NCBI GenBank assembly: GCA_000831005.1
Contig: CP007152.1
Coordinates: 2,356,001-2,420,000 of the forward strand
DNA length: 64,000 nucleotides
Direction: 5' to 3'
DNA from: Marinobacter salarius
GTDB taxonomy: Bacteria > Pseudomonadota > Gammaproteobacteria > Pseudomonadales > Oleiphilaceae
Shown: positions 31,997 to 41,083 of the stretch, in pieces
How the letters are laid out: every line of letters begins with the position of its first letter
Numbering within the stretch: the stretch's first letter is position 1
Notes under the pieces: generated by a model
The model's database searches: none
What the model was told of the DNA's origin: nothing
What the model saw: the letters and a program-made list of their open reading frames with translations, nothing else
Program-made: the position numbers and the translations under genes

Positions 31997-33008
31997 TCAG
32001 GCCACCTCCTGTTTGCTGCCACCGAAGGTGGTCTGCTTGACGAACTTGGACTTCAGGTGATCGCCTGAACTGACCGCCGGGTAGAGCGGACCCTCGCCGT
32101 CCTTCAGGCAACTGCAGGCACTCGATGATGGCGTCGTAGTTGGGCTGGTGAAAAAACACGATCGACTGCCGGGGATGGGTGGCACTGGCATCCAGCGGCG
32201 GGTTGACCACCCGGTGCAGGGTGGAGATCCACTGGTCGTTGGTCCAGCGCATCATCAGCTCGCCGATGTTCACCACGAAGCCATCCTCGACATAGGGGAC
32301 ATCCACCCAGTCACCGTTCTGGTTGCACACCTGAAGCCCGCCCGGGGAGTCATCCGGTTTGACGATGGTGAGGCTGCCGTAGTCACTGTGGGCGCCGGCC
32401 CGCATCTGTCCCTCTTCGATATTGGTGCCCATATTGGGGTAGCTGAGGGTTCTCAGCATGCTGATTTCCCTGTCGATCTTGTCGTCGAAGAAATGCTCGT
32501 CCAGCTTCAGGGCCAGGGCGAAGATGCGCATCAGCGAGCGGGCCAGGTCGCTCATGGCCTCGAAGTAGTCGCAGTAGGCGTCGCGGAATCCGTCGATGGT
32601 TTCGGGCCACACATTGGGGGCGAAGTGCGGCCCCGCCGCTGGCCCCAGGTGGTAGTCGTCGTCCGGTACCCCGACCGGGCCGATGGAGAAGGACTCTTTC
32701 AGGTCCCCGGGTGCGGCCTCTTCCAGGGAGTAGGACAGGCTCTCCTCGGCAACGGCGCTGTAGCCGCGGACCATGTCCGGTCTTGGGCGGTCGGCCTTGC
32801 GCTTCTCGGTCATGGGCTGATCGAAGAACCGTCGGCTCAGATTGTAGACGCGTTCCACCAGCTCCCGGGGAATGCCGTGATTGGTGATCACCAGGAAGCC
32901 GATGTCCCGGCAGGCCTGGTCAACCGATTCGGCCACTTGCTGTTTGCCTTCCGGGGAACCTTCGAAGTAGGGGCCAAGATCAATGGTTGGTACGTGTTGC
33001 AGCTTCAT
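31997..33008 (-). CDS. 2OG-Fe(II) oxygenase, IPNS-like (frameshift near 32113)
   Basis: Iron dioxygenase with RAGAHSDYGSL (HxD), STLHRVV (His) and PRQSIVFF (RxS). The N-terminus MKLQHVPTIDLGPYFEGS and FLVITNHGIP are typical of the IPNS group. The frame breaks near 32113; the correct end is CLKDGEGPLYPAVSSGDHLKSKFVKQTTF, a C-terminus shared with characterised IPNS-like proteins. It is the first gene of a long operon (to 25494) after a sigma-54 promoter with a RutR-like box upstream. Substrate unknown; methylated pyrimidines or purines are candidates. Confidence 0.85.
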
Positions 33009-33095
33009 TGCGAATGCCCTCGTCACAGGTCAATTGTTGCGAGAGTCGGGTCAGGCCACAGCCTAATAGGGACCTATCTCGCCTGCCGGAGGGCA

Positions 33096-33112
33096 AAGCA
33101 GAAAACGTGCCA
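33096..33112 (-). promoter_or_regulatory. Sigma-54 promoter for 2OG/VOC/BMP operon
   Basis: TGGCACGTTTTCTGCTT on the minus strand: perfect TGGCAC at -24 and GC at -12. It is about 88 bases upstream of the ATG at 33008. Confidence 0.78.
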
Positions 33113-33164
33113 CTTTAGGTGTGCCTTTTAAAACAGCAGGTTACAAATTTTTTTCTTTTTGATG

Positions 33165-33180
33165 TGGATCAAATGGTCCA
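33165..33180. promoter_or_regulatory. RutR-like box
   Basis: TGGATCAAATGGTCCA, a palindrome with one mismatch, lies roughly 80 bases upstream of the predicted sigma-54 start point rather than over it. Its position differs from the +1 operators elsewhere, so it could act in activation or in looping. Confidence 0.65.
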
Positions 33181-33319
33181 AGTTAGAGCGTATGGTTTGA
33201 AGATAGGCACAGATTGAGGGCGGGCTTCAGGTGGCGGGAACCGGGTTGAAGGGTGAAGCACTGAAAACCTTCCGGAAGAGGTGTCGCCCGGAGGTGTGCC
33301 AGCGCCGGCCAGGGGGGCG

Positions 33320-34015
33320 TCAGTTGCGCGGTCTCACCCCATCGAGGACAAGCTTCTCCAGGCTGGTCAGTGTTTCCTGGAAAAAATCGGGATCATCCAG
33401 TGTCCTGCCGGCCACGGCCTCAACCTGTACCCGAAAGTCGGCGTAGTGCTGCGTGGTCGCCCAGAGGGAAAAGATCAGGTGGTAGGGCTCAATGGGGGCG
33501 AGCCGGCCCTGCTCGATCCAGGACCGGATCACAGTAACCTTGTTTTCCACCAGGTCATGGAGAGGCTGCTGAAGTTGATTCAGCAGCAACGGTGCCCCCT
33601 GCATTACTTCCATGCAGAACAGCCGGGATTCCGCCGGATGATCCCGCGAGAACTCCAGCTTCACCCTTATATAGTCCCTGATCGCGTCGATGGGGTCCTG
33701 CTCTTCGGTAAAGGCTATCAGTGGCTGTAGCCACAGGTCCAGCAGATAACTCAGCACACTGGTGTACAGCTCTTCCTTGTTGCTGAAGTAATAGAACAGG
33801 TTGGTCTTGGACACATCGGCCCGACTGGCGATCTGGTCGATACTCGCGCCGTGCAGGCCGTATTGGGAAAAGGTGGCCAGGGCGGCCTCGAGTATCGCGC
33901 TCCTCTTCTTTTCGGTGTGACGCATCCGCCGGTTCAGCGACGCCGCCGTGGGGACACGCTGGGGCTTTCGCTTGCTGGCCTTTGCTGGCTCCTTGCCTCG
34001 TCTGATGGCGCTCAC
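33320..34015 (-). CDS. rutR: RutR-type TetR regulator of the rut genes
   Basis: A 231-residue TetR repressor: the HTH region AALATFSQYGLHGASIDQIASRADVSKTNLFYYFSNKEELY and the ligand domain CMEVMQGAPLLLNQL, IFSLWATTQHYADFRVQV match RutR. It is divergent from rutA and faces the palindrome at 34142-34157. A longer, basic N-terminal arm (RRGKEPAKASKRKPQRVP) precedes the HTH. The family binds uracil or thymine and releases DNA. It is a paralogue of the regulator at the left window edge, so operators may be shared. Confidence 0.9.
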   Translation of the reverse strand: MSAIRRGKEPAKASKRKPQRVPTAASLNRRMRHTEKKRSAILEAALATFSQYGLHGASIDQIASRADVSKTNLFYYFSNKEELYTSVLSYLLDLWLQPLIAFTEEQDPIDAIRDYIRVKLEFSRDHPAESRLFCMEVMQGAPLLLNQLQQPLHDLVENKVTVIRSWIEQGRLAPIEPYHLIFSLWATTQHYADFRVQVEAVAGRTLDDPDFFQETLTSLEKLVLDGVRPRN

Positions 34016-34141
34016 TGAATCCTCCGCTGGGTAAATGGCCGGCCCATTCTAGCACCGGAACGTCCGCTGGAAAGGTGTCTGTGGTGATTGCCCTGACCTG
34101 CCCCAAAAATGCACGCGCCGCACAAACCAAGTGCTCTAAAT

Positions 34142-34157
34142 CGGACCAAATGGTCTG
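34142..34157. promoter_or_regulatory. RutR operator between rutR and rutA
   Basis: CGGACCAAATGGTCTG carries the full core GACCA-N2-TGGTC of the E. coli RutR box and sits in the divergent rutR-rutA spacer. Confidence 0.8.
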
Positions 34158-34211
34158 AAAAAATCAGAGTGAATTCAGCAAGCTTTTGAAAATAAAAATA
34201 AAAAATGATTC

Positions 34212-34228
34212 TGGTCAATATTATGCAA
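34212..34228 (+). promoter_or_regulatory. Sigma-54-like promoter for rutABCDEF
   Basis: TGGTCAATATTATGCAA has GG-N10-GC and lies about 70 bases before the rutA ATG. The -24 element (TGGTCA) is further from consensus than in the other promoters here. Confidence 0.55.
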
Positions 34229-34297
34229 TCGACTCGTTGACACTGGTGGGCGGGATCTTCGAGTCCACCTTCCTACTGGCAACCCGAGGGGACACAG

Positions 34298-35386
34298 ATG
34301 AACGTCGGAATCTTCATACCCATTGGCAACAACGGCTGGCTGATCTCGCGCAATGCGCCCCAGTACATGCCGACCTTCGAACTGAACAAGGAGGTGACGC
34401 AGAGGCCGAACACTATGGATTCGACTTCGCCCTGTCGATGATCAAGCTGAGGGGCTTCGGCGGTGAAACCGAGTTCTGGGAGCACAACCTGGAGTCGTTC
34501 ACGCTGATGGCCGGACTGGCGGCAGTTACCAGCAGGATCCAGTTGTTCGCCACCGCTGCCACCCTGACCATGCCGCCAGCCATCGTGGCACGGATGGCCT
34601 CCACCATCGATTCAATCTCCGATGGCCGTTTCGGCATCAACCTGGTGACGGCTGGCAGAAGCCGGAGTACTCCCAGATGGGACTGTGGCCGGGGGATGAG
34701 TTCTTCGGCACCCGCTACCAGTACCTCGGCGAATATGCCAGGTGCTGCGCGAGTTATGGGCCACCGGTCGCAGTGACTTCAAGGGTGAGCACTTCCAGAT
34801 GGAGGACTGCCGGGTCAGCCCGATCCCCAAGGCCGACATGAAGGTGATCTGTGCCGGTCAGAGTGAGGCGGGCATGGCCTTCACCGCCAAATACGCCGAC
34901 TACAATTTCTGCTTCGGCAAGGGCGTGAATACGCCGACCGCCTTTGCGCCCACCGTGGAACGTCTGGTCAAGGCCACCGCCGAGGCCGGTCGTGAGGTCA
35001 GTTCCGTGGCGCTGTTCATGATCATTGCGGCGGAAACCGATGAAGAGGCCCGCGAGCGCTGGGAGTGGTACAAGGAAGGCGTTGATGAAGAGGCCATCGC
35101 CTGGCTGGGCGAGCAGGGCGCCGCAGACAAGACCTCGAAGTCCGATACCAACGTTCGCCAGATGGCGGATCCCACCTCGGCGGTGAATATCAACATGGGC
35201 ACCCTGGTGGGCTCCTACGAAACCGTTGCTCGCATGCTGGATGAGGTGGCCACGGTGGAAGGCACCAGTGGCGTCATGCTCACCTTCGATGACTTCGTGA
35301 AGGGTGTGGAAGACTTCGGCCAGCATATCCAGCCGCTGATGAAGAGCCGTGCCCATGTGAATGAGCAGTTGGAGCCGGCGGTATGA
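34298..35386 (+). CDS. rutA: Pyrimidine monooxygenase RutA (three frameshifts)
   Basis: FMN-dependent luciferase-like monooxygenase that opens uracil (and thymine) between N3 and C4. Start [17 protein letters not shown] at 34298 is certain from conservation. Further blocks are [44 protein letters not shown] and HIQPLMKSR. Three single losses are inferred: G near 34403 (CAGAGGCCG), G near 34653 (ACGGCTGG) and C near 34740 (ATGCCAGG). Each restored frame continues the protein exactly. First gene of rutABCDEF. Confidence 0.95.
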
Positions 35387-36152
35387 GTATCGCAACGGAG
35401 CAGTCCGGCTATGCCCTGAATACCGGTTCCGAGCCTGCACTGGCGCTGCCCGGAAAACCCGAGCCGTTACATATGCGGGCCAGCGAAACTGCACTGGTGG
35501 TCGTGGACATGCAGAACGCCTATTCCACCATCGGCGGCTACCTCGACCGGGCCGGTTTCGATGTATCCGCCACCGGACCGGTAATCCGGCAGATCCAGAG
35601 GGCTGTCGCCACGGCCCGTGCCGCGGGTATGCCGGTGATCTTCTTCCAGAACGGCTGGGATCCGGAGTATGTGGAAGCCGGCGGGCCGGGATCGCCCAAC
35701 TGGTACAAGTCCAACGCCCTGAAGACCATGCGGCGGGAGCCGGAACTGAGCGGCAGCCTGCTGGCCAAGGGCACCTGGACTATGACCTGGTGGATGAGCT
35801 GCAGCCCCGGGACGGTGACATTGTCATTCCCAAGCCCCGCTACAGTGGGTTCTTCAACACGCCCTTCGACAGCATCCTGCGCAGCCGTGGTATCCGCAAC
35901 CTGGTGTTCACCGGCATTGCCACCAATGTCTGCGTGGAATCCACCCTGAGGGATGGCTTCTTCCTGGAATATTTCGGTGTCGTGCTGGCGGATGCCACCC
36001 ACCAGGCCGGACCGGACTACATCCAGCAGGCGGCGCTCTACAACATCGAGACCTTCTTTGGCTGGGTGTCTTCCACCGAGGACTTCTGCCGAACCTTCTC
36101 GCAGGCGGCCAACGCCGCTGAAAGCCAACCATCGCAAACGACCACTGCATAA
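35383..36152 (+). CDS. rutB: Ureidoacrylate amidohydrolase RutB (frameshift near 35778)
   Basis: Isochorismatase-fold hydrolase that releases carbamate and aminoacrylate from ureidoacrylate. Triad: VVDMQNAYS (Asp), PKPRYSGFF (Lys) and [12 protein letters not shown] (Cys). Wording such as [12 protein letters not shown] and [13 protein letters not shown] is RutB-specific. One G is missing near 35778 (TGGACTATG for TGGGACTATG). Overlaps the rutA stop. Confidence 0.95.
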
Positions 36153-36167
36153 TCCAAGGAGTTCATC

Positions 36168-36556
36168 ATGCCCAAGACTTCCATTATTCCAGAAGGCAGC
36201 GGCAAGCCGCTGGCCCCTTACGTGCCTGGATCCATGGCTGATGGCATCGTCTACGTTGCCGGCACCCTGCCGTTCGACAAGGACAACAATGTGGTCCATG
36301 TGGGCGACCCCGAGGCCCAGACCCGTCATGTGCTGGAGACCATCAAGGGGGTTGTCGAAACCGCCGGCGGCACCATGGACGATGTCACCTTCAACATGAT
36401 CATGGTCACCGACTGGGCCCATTATGGGGCGGTCAACAAGGTCTATGCCGAGTACTTCCCCGGCGAGAAGCCGGCCCGCTACTGCATCCAGTGTGGTCTG
36501 GTAAAGCCGGACGCCTGGTGGAAATCGCCAGTATTGCGCACGTGGGGAAGGGATGA
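36168..36556 (+). CDS. rutC: RutC, YjgF/RidA-family aminoacrylate hydrolysis protein (frameshift near 36512)
   Basis: Rid-family protein acting on the aminoacrylate or peroxyaminoacrylate intermediate. Seen: [38 protein letters not shown] and [38 protein letters not shown]. One C is missing near 36512 (GCCTGG for GCCCTGG); the correct end is [13 protein letters not shown] with the stop overlapping rutD. Length then is 129 residues, as usual. Confidence 0.94.
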
Positions 36557-37386
36557 GCAAGAGCGCACCGATCCTTTACTGGGAAAGCCAGGGTCCCGCC
36601 GATGGTGAGACCGTGGTGCTCAGTGCCGGCCTGGGAGGTTCCGGGCACTACTGGGAGTCCCAGTTGCCGGCTCTCAGGGAGCGATATCGGGTGCTGGTGT
36701 ATGACCATTTCGGCACCGGTCGCAGCGGTGGTGAGATACCCGAGTATTACACCGTGGCCGATATGGCGGATGAGCTGGAAGCGATGCTGGTTACGGCAGA
36801 CGCCGGTCGGGTACATCTGGTGGGCCATGCCCTCGGTGGCCTGATCGGTATCGAGTTGGCGCGCCGGACGCCGGAGCGGGTTGGCAGTCTGTTCCTGATC
36901 AATGCCTGGGCGTCACCCAATGCCCATACCCGTCGGTGTTTCTCGGTGAGGCGGACCCTGCTTGATGAAGCGGGGCCCGCGGCCTACCTGGAAGCCCAAC
37001 CGCTGTTCCTGTATCCGCCGGTGTGGATTGCAGAGAACAGTGAGTGGTTGGAACAGGAGTCCGCTCACGCCCTGGCCAGTTTCCCGCCCCGGGACAACCT
37101 GCTGCGTCGGATGGCTGCGCTGCAGGCCTGGCAGCCCTCGGCGGTTGATCTGGCAAAGGTCCGCACCGACGCGATGGTACTGGGCAGTCGCGACGATGCC
37201 CTGGTGCCCTGGAGCTGTTCCCAGGAGTTGGCGCAGCGCCTGCCCAATGCCAGCGTGAGACTGCTGCCGGTTGGTGGCCACGCCGTCAATGTAACCGAAC
37301 CGGAACGGGTGAACGCCCTGCTGCTGGTCCATCTCCAGCGTCACCGGTTACCCACAGAATCGATCAGGACACAGGAGGCCCTATGA
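36553..37386 (+). CDS. rutD: RutD, alpha/beta hydrolase
   Basis: Alpha/beta-hydrolase-fold protein thought to speed aminoacrylate hydrolysis to malonic semialdehyde. It has the family features [21 protein letters not shown] and [14 protein letters not shown], where Ala replaces the nucleophilic Ser as in other RutD proteins, and a late GGHAVNV. 277 residues, frame intact, ATGA overlap with rutC and rutE. Confidence 0.94.
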   Translation: MSKSAPILYWESQGPADGETVVLSAGLGGSGHYWESQLPALRERYRVLVYDHFGTGRSGGEIPEYYTVADMADELEAMLVTADAGRVHLVGHALGGLIGIELARRTPERVGSLFLINAWASPNAHTRRCFSVRRTLLDEAGPAAYLEAQPLFLYPPVWIAENSEWLEQESAHALASFPPRDNLLRRMAALQAWQPSAVDLAKVRTDAMVLGSRDDALVPWSCSQELAQRLPNASVRLLPVGGHAVNVTEPERVNALLLVHLQRHRLPTESIRTQEAL

Positions 37387-37973
37387 GCCAGACACTGGAT
37401 AACCAGGCCCTCGGTCAACTGTTCACCGAGGCGCGCACCCACAATGGCTGGCAGGACCGGCCAATTAACGATAACGACCTTCGCCAGCTCTACGATCTGG
37501 TGAAGATGGGGCCCACCTCCGCCAACTGCGGCCCGGCTCGCTTTGTCTTCGTTCGTACCTCCGAGGGCAAGGCGGCTCTGGAGCCGTGCCTGTCCAGCGG
37601 CAACCGGGACAAAACCATGAGTGCGCCGGTCACGGTGATTGTGGCCTACGACGAGCAGTTCTATGAAAAGCTGCCGGACCTGTTTCCCCACGGTGATGCC
37701 CGCAGCTGGTTTACCAGCAGTCCGGAAATGGCTTATGAAACGGCCTTTCGCAACAGTGCCATGCAGGCGGCCTACCTGATTCTGGCGGCCCGTTCCATGG
37801 GGCTGGATACCGGCCCCATGTCCGGGTTCGATCCGGGCAAAGTCAATGAAGCCTTTTTTGCGGGCACGACCTGGAAGGTCAACCTGTTGATCAACCTCGG
37901 TTACGGGGACACTGACAAACTCTACGGCCGGCTGCCGCGTCTGGCATTCGACGACGCCTGTCGCCTGGCCTGA
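37383..37973 (+). CDS. rutE: Malonic semialdehyde reductase RutE
   Basis: FMN-containing nitroreductase-fold enzyme that reduces malonic semialdehyde to 3-hydroxypropionate. N-terminal [14 protein letters not shown], the flavin region [17 protein letters not shown] and [11 protein letters not shown] are typical; 196 residues, intact. A second candidate for this step, ydfG, is at 26142. Confidence 0.94.
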   Translation: MSQTLDNQALGQLFTEARTHNGWQDRPINDNDLRQLYDLVKMGPTSANCGPARFVFVRTSEGKAALEPCLSSGNRDKTMSAPVTVIVAYDEQFYEKLPDLFPHGDARSWFTSSPEMAYETAFRNSAMQAAYLILAARSMGLDTGPMSGFDPGKVNEAFFAGTTWKVNLLINLGYGDTDKLYGRLPRLAFDDACRLA

Positions 37974-37986
37974 GAAGGAGCGCATC

Positions 37987-38514
37987 ATGAAAGCACAGCA
38001 CTCAATAAGTGAGGTACTGACCATGCCACCGCGGGTGGACAAGCAGAGTTTCCGGGATGCCATGTCGACCCTGGCGGCCGCGGTCAACGTGGTGACGACG
38101 GACGGCCCCGGTGGACGGGCAGGCTTTACCGCCACCGCCGTCTGCAGTGTCTGCGATGAACCTCCGACCCTGCTGGTGTGCCTGAATCGCGGTGCGTCGG
38201 TTTACGATGTCTTCAGTCGCAACGATGCTCTGTGCGTGAACACGCTGACGGATACCCAGTCTGATCTGTCAAACCTGTTTGGCGGCAAGAGTTCCATGGA
38301 GGAACGCTTTGCGGCCGCCACCTGGGAACAGTCGGTGACCGGGGCGCCAGTGCTTGAAGACGCCCTGGTCAGTTTCGACTGTACCATCAGCAAACGGGTC
38401 AACGTCGGTACCCATGACATCCTGTTCTGCGAGGTGGCCGGCGTCCGTCAGCGGGAGGACTCGGGCAGCCTTGTCTACTTTGATCGGGGCTACCATCATC
38501 TCAAAGCCCGTTAG
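37987..38514 (+). CDS. rutF: FMN reductase RutF
   Basis: NADH:flavin reductase supplying reduced FMN to RutA. Flavin-reductase-like split-barrel: [60 protein letters not shown] and a terminal [15 protein letters not shown] precedes the ATG at 37987. Last gene of the rut operon; RutG permease is missing. Its stop overlaps the convergent deaminase by four bases. Confidence 0.93.
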   Translation: MKAQHSISEVLTMPPRVDKQSFRDAMSTLAAAVNVVTTDGPGGRAGFTATAVCSVCDEPPTLLVCLNRGASVYDVFSRNDALCVNTLTDTQSDLSNLFGGKSSMEERFAAATWEQSVTGAPVLEDALVSFDCTISKRVNVGTHDILFCEVAGVRQREDSGSLVYFDRGYHHLKAR

Positions 38515-39869
38515 CCTGCCAGACTCGCCGCCATCCGGTTCTGCTCCTCAATAATATGGGGCAGTGACCGGGTCAGCAGTTGTCCTTCCTCGATCACCAC
38601 GCGACCGTTGATGATGCTCCAGTCCACCCGGGGCGGCGTGCAGAACACCAGCGAGGCCAGCGGATCGCTCTGGCCGCCGGCCATGGCGATGTCATCGGTA
38701 CGGAACGCCACGATGTCCGCGCAATAGCCCGGCTGGATGCGGCCCAGGGCATCACCGCGCCCGAGTACTTCAGCACCTCCCCGGGTGGCCATACGCAGGG
38801 CTTCCCGGGCGGTCATGTCACCGGGATTCTGTTCCCGCACCCGCGCCGACAGCATCGCCAGCCGGGCCTCGTCCAGCAGGTTGCCGGTGTCGTTGGAGCG
38901 CTGCCATCCACCCCCAGGCCCACCTTGACCCCGGCATCCAGCATTTTCCTCACCGGCGCGATGCCGGAGGCCAGGCGCATGTTGGAGCAGGGGCAGTGGG
39001 CGACGCCGGTACCGGTACGGGCGAACAGGGCAATGCCCGGCTCGTCCAGGTGGACGCAGTGGGCGTGCCAGACATCGTCGCCCACCCAGCCCACATCCTC
39101 GGTGAACTCCGTGGGGGTCATGCCATAGCGTTCCTTGCTGAAGGCCACATCCTTCCAGTTTTCCGCCGTATGGGTATGCAGGCCCACCTTCAGGGATCGG
39201 GCCATGGTGGCGGCCTCCCGCATCAGGTCCGTGGTCACGGTAAAGGGCGAGCAGGGCGCCAGGGCGACACGCACCATGGCGTCTGGGCGGTGGTCGTGGT
39301 GGGCTTCCACCACCGCTGCATGTCCTTGAGGATCGCGCTTTCGTCTGCTTCCACCAGCTCATCCGGCGGCAGCCGCCCTGGCTCTGGCCCAGGCTCATGG
39401 CACCCCTTGCACCGTGGAAGCGAATGCCCATCTCGGTGGCCGCCTGCACGCTGTCGTCCAGAGTGATGCCATTGACGTGCAGATAGGCGTGGTCCGCCGC
39501 CGTGGTGCAGCCGGACAGCATCAGTTCCGCCATGGCGGTGCGGCTGGCGGCCCGCTGCATGGCCGGGGTGATGTTGCGCCACACCGGGAACAGGGCGCTG
39601 AGCCAGTCGAACAGCTCGCCGTTCTGGGCGGCGGGCAGGGCCCGGGTCAGGGACTGGAACATATGGTGGTGGGTGTTGATCAGCCCGGGAATCACCACGT
39701 GCCCTTCCAGGTTGATGGTGCGGTCGGCGTCGTCCGGGCGCTCGGCCATGGGGCCGACCGCCTCAATGCGGTTGCCGCGGATCAGGATATAGCCGTTGTC
39801 GATCTCGCGCTGGTCGTCGTCCATGGTGGCGATAACCCGGGCGTTCTTCAGTAGCAGCGTTTGCGTCAT
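38511..39869 (-). CDS. 8-oxoguanine deaminase-type amidohydrolase (three frameshifts)
   Basis: Zinc amidohydrolase resembling Pseudomonas 8-oxoguanine deaminase, which makes urate. Shared blocks: [73 protein letters not shown]-like [16 protein letters not shown] and [11 protein letters not shown]. Losses are inferred near 39378 (C), 39315 (G) and 38905 (C). Isocytosine deaminase is a sister activity and cannot be excluded. Divergent sigma-54 promoters and RutR-like boxes separate it from the oxygenase at 40113. Confidence 0.88.
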   Translation of the reverse strand: MTQTLLLKNARVIATMDDDQREIDNGYILIRGNRIEAVGPMAERPDDADRTINLEGHVVIPGLINTHHHMFQSLTRALPAAQNGELFDWLSALFPVWRNITPAMQRAASRTAMAELMLSGCTTAADHAYLHVNGITLDDSVQAATEMGIRFHGARGAMSLGQSQGGCRRMSWWKQTKARSSRTCSGGGSPPRPPPRRHGACRPGALLALYRDHGPDAGGRHHGPIPEGGPAYPYGGKLEGCGLQQGTLWHDPHGVHRGCGLGGRRCLARPLRPPGRAGHCPVRPYRYRRRPLPLLQHAPGLRHRAGEENAGCRGQGGPGGGWQRSNDTGNLLDEARLAMLSARVREQNPGDMTAREALRMATRGGAEVLGRGDALGRIQPGYCADIVAFRTDDIAMAGGQSDPLASLVFCTPPRVDWSIINGRVVIEEGQLLTRSLPHIIEEQNRMAASLAG

Positions 39870-39911
39870 TGCTGTCGTCTTCTCATTGCAGGACATTGGA
39901 GCGTTTACCAC

Positions 39912-39928
39912 ATGCAAGAGTAGTGCCT
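39912..39928 (-). promoter_or_regulatory. Sigma-54 promoter for 8-oxoguanine deaminase
   Basis: AGGCACTACTCTTGCAT on the minus strand with GG-N10-GC and a consensus TTGCA at -12, about 43 bases before the start at 39869. Confidence 0.7.
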
Positions 39929-39947
39929 TCACTATCTCATGGAAAGG

Positions 39948-39963
39948 CTGACTTTATGGTCAT
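39948..39963. promoter_or_regulatory. RutR-like box (weak)
   Basis: CTGACTTTATGGTCAT keeps one full half site (TGGTCA) and a partial one, upstream of the minus-strand promoter at 39912-39928. Confidence 0.4.
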
Positions 39964-40045
39964 AAAAGTGGCGCTGTGCACCTGGATGAGGCAAAGGTTC
40001 TGCCTGCATGGTCTATAAACAGGCGATTTATGGTGATAAAGGAAA

Positions 40046-40062
40046 TGGCACATCCGTTGCAA
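40046..40062 (+). promoter_or_regulatory. Sigma-54 promoter for 2OG oxygenase/binding protein
   Basis: TGGCACATCCGTTGCAA is an exact match to TGGCAC-N5-TTGCA. Predicted +1 near 40072 falls in the RutR-like box. Confidence 0.82.
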
Positions 40063-40067
40063 ATAAC

Positions 40068-40083
40068 CTGACCAGTTGGCTAA
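40068..40083. promoter_or_regulatory. RutR-like operator
   Basis: CTGACCAGTTGGCTAA has a perfect left half (TGACCA) and a right half with two changes. It covers the +1 of the sigma-54 promoter. Confidence 0.6.
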
Positions 40084-40112
40084 CAAATTCTGGAAAAGCA
40101 ACGGGGGAGAAC

Positions 40113-41060
40113 ATGGCAGACCAGGCACAGGAGGGCATACCCGTGATTGATTTCGGGCCCTTCCTCGACGGCTCACAGGTGGACCAGCAGGCGGTCGCTG
40201 ACCAGATGCGACAGGCCAGCCGCGACTGGGGTTTCTTTTACCTGGCCAATTGCGGCATGCCCGCAGACCGGTTGGCGGACACCTTTGCGGCATCGAAGAA
40301 CTTCTTTGCGCTGCCGGTGGACGAGAAGAGCCAGGTGGCCTGGCAGAGCGCGGAAAGCAATCGGGGCTATGTGGGCATCAAGCGCGAACGGCTGGATCCG
40401 TCCCGCCCGGGGGACCTGAAGGAGGCCTTCAACCTGGCGCCGGAACAGCCCCAGGATGTCCACAAGAACCTCTGGCCGGCTGGTCGCCCGGAGTTCGAGT
40501 CGGCCATGACCGATTTCCTCGATGAATGCATCCGCGCCGCAGACCGGGTTCTGGAGGCCTTTGCCCTGGCGCTTGAGCAACCGTCGGATTTTTTTGTGGA
40601 CGCCCACAACCAGCATCACCACACCCTGAGGCTGCTCCATTACCCGCCGTTGCCGGAGGGTTTCGAGCCCCATGACGGTGAGAGCCGTGCCGGCGCCCAC
40701 ACCGACTACGGCAGTATTACCCTGCTGTTCCAGGACGATGTGGGTGGCCTTGAAGTGCAAACGCGCGCCGGCGAGTGGATCCGCGCCACGCCGATTCCCG
40801 GCACCGTGGTGGTCAATACCGGTGACCTGATGCACCGCTGGACCAACCATGTGTTCTGCTCCACGCCCCATCGGGTCAATGTGGCGCCGGAGCATCGTCA
40901 CCGGGACCGCTACTCCATCGCCTTCTTCTGTCATCCCAACAAGGATGCGGAGATCGCCTGCATCGACTCCTGCGCAACGGCGGAGAATCCGCCCCTCTAT
41001 GGCCCGATTACCGCGGGCCAGCATCTCCACGAAAAGCTTACCAATACCTACGGAACCTGA
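40113..41060 (+). CDS. 2OG-Fe(II) oxygenase, IPNS-like
   Basis: Intact 315-residue iron dioxygenase. Start ATG 40113 follows ACGGGGGAG. Motifs: IPVIDFGPFLDGS, FFYLANCGMP, RAGAHTDYGSITL (HxD), STPHRVN (His) and RYSIAFF (RxS). It is followed 23 bases later by an NMT1-type binding protein in the same operon, pairing uptake of a ligand with its oxidation. Closest in the window to the oxygenase at 14134. Substrate not deducible; thymine, 5-methylcytosine or N-methylpurines are candidates. Confidence 0.88.
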   Translation: MADQAQEGIPVIDFGPFLDGSQVDQQAVADQMRQASRDWGFFYLANCGMPADRLADTFAASKNFFALPVDEKSQVAWQSAESNRGYVGIKRERLDPSRPGDLKEAFNLAPEQPQDVHKNLWPAGRPEFESAMTDFLDECIRAADRVLEAFALALEQPSDFFVDAHNQHHHTLRLLHYPPLPEGFEPHDGESRAGAHTDYGSITLLFQDDVGGLEVQTRAGEWIRATPIPGTVVVNTGDLMHRWTNHVFCSTPHRVNVAPEHRHRDRYSIAFFCHPNKDAEIACIDSCATAENPPLYGPITAGQHLHEKLTNTYGT

Positions 41061-41083
41061 ATTCCCTGAACGAGGAAGTAACC

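Noticed and set aside
34186..34297. RutA starting at the ATG of 34186
   Set aside because: The extra N-terminus is not RutA-like and is in a different frame from the true start [11 protein letters not shown] at 34298.
36553..37386. RutD as an inactivated hydrolase because Ser is replaced in VGHALGG
   Set aside because: The same Ala is normal in RutD proteins, so it is not a mutation peculiar to this gene.
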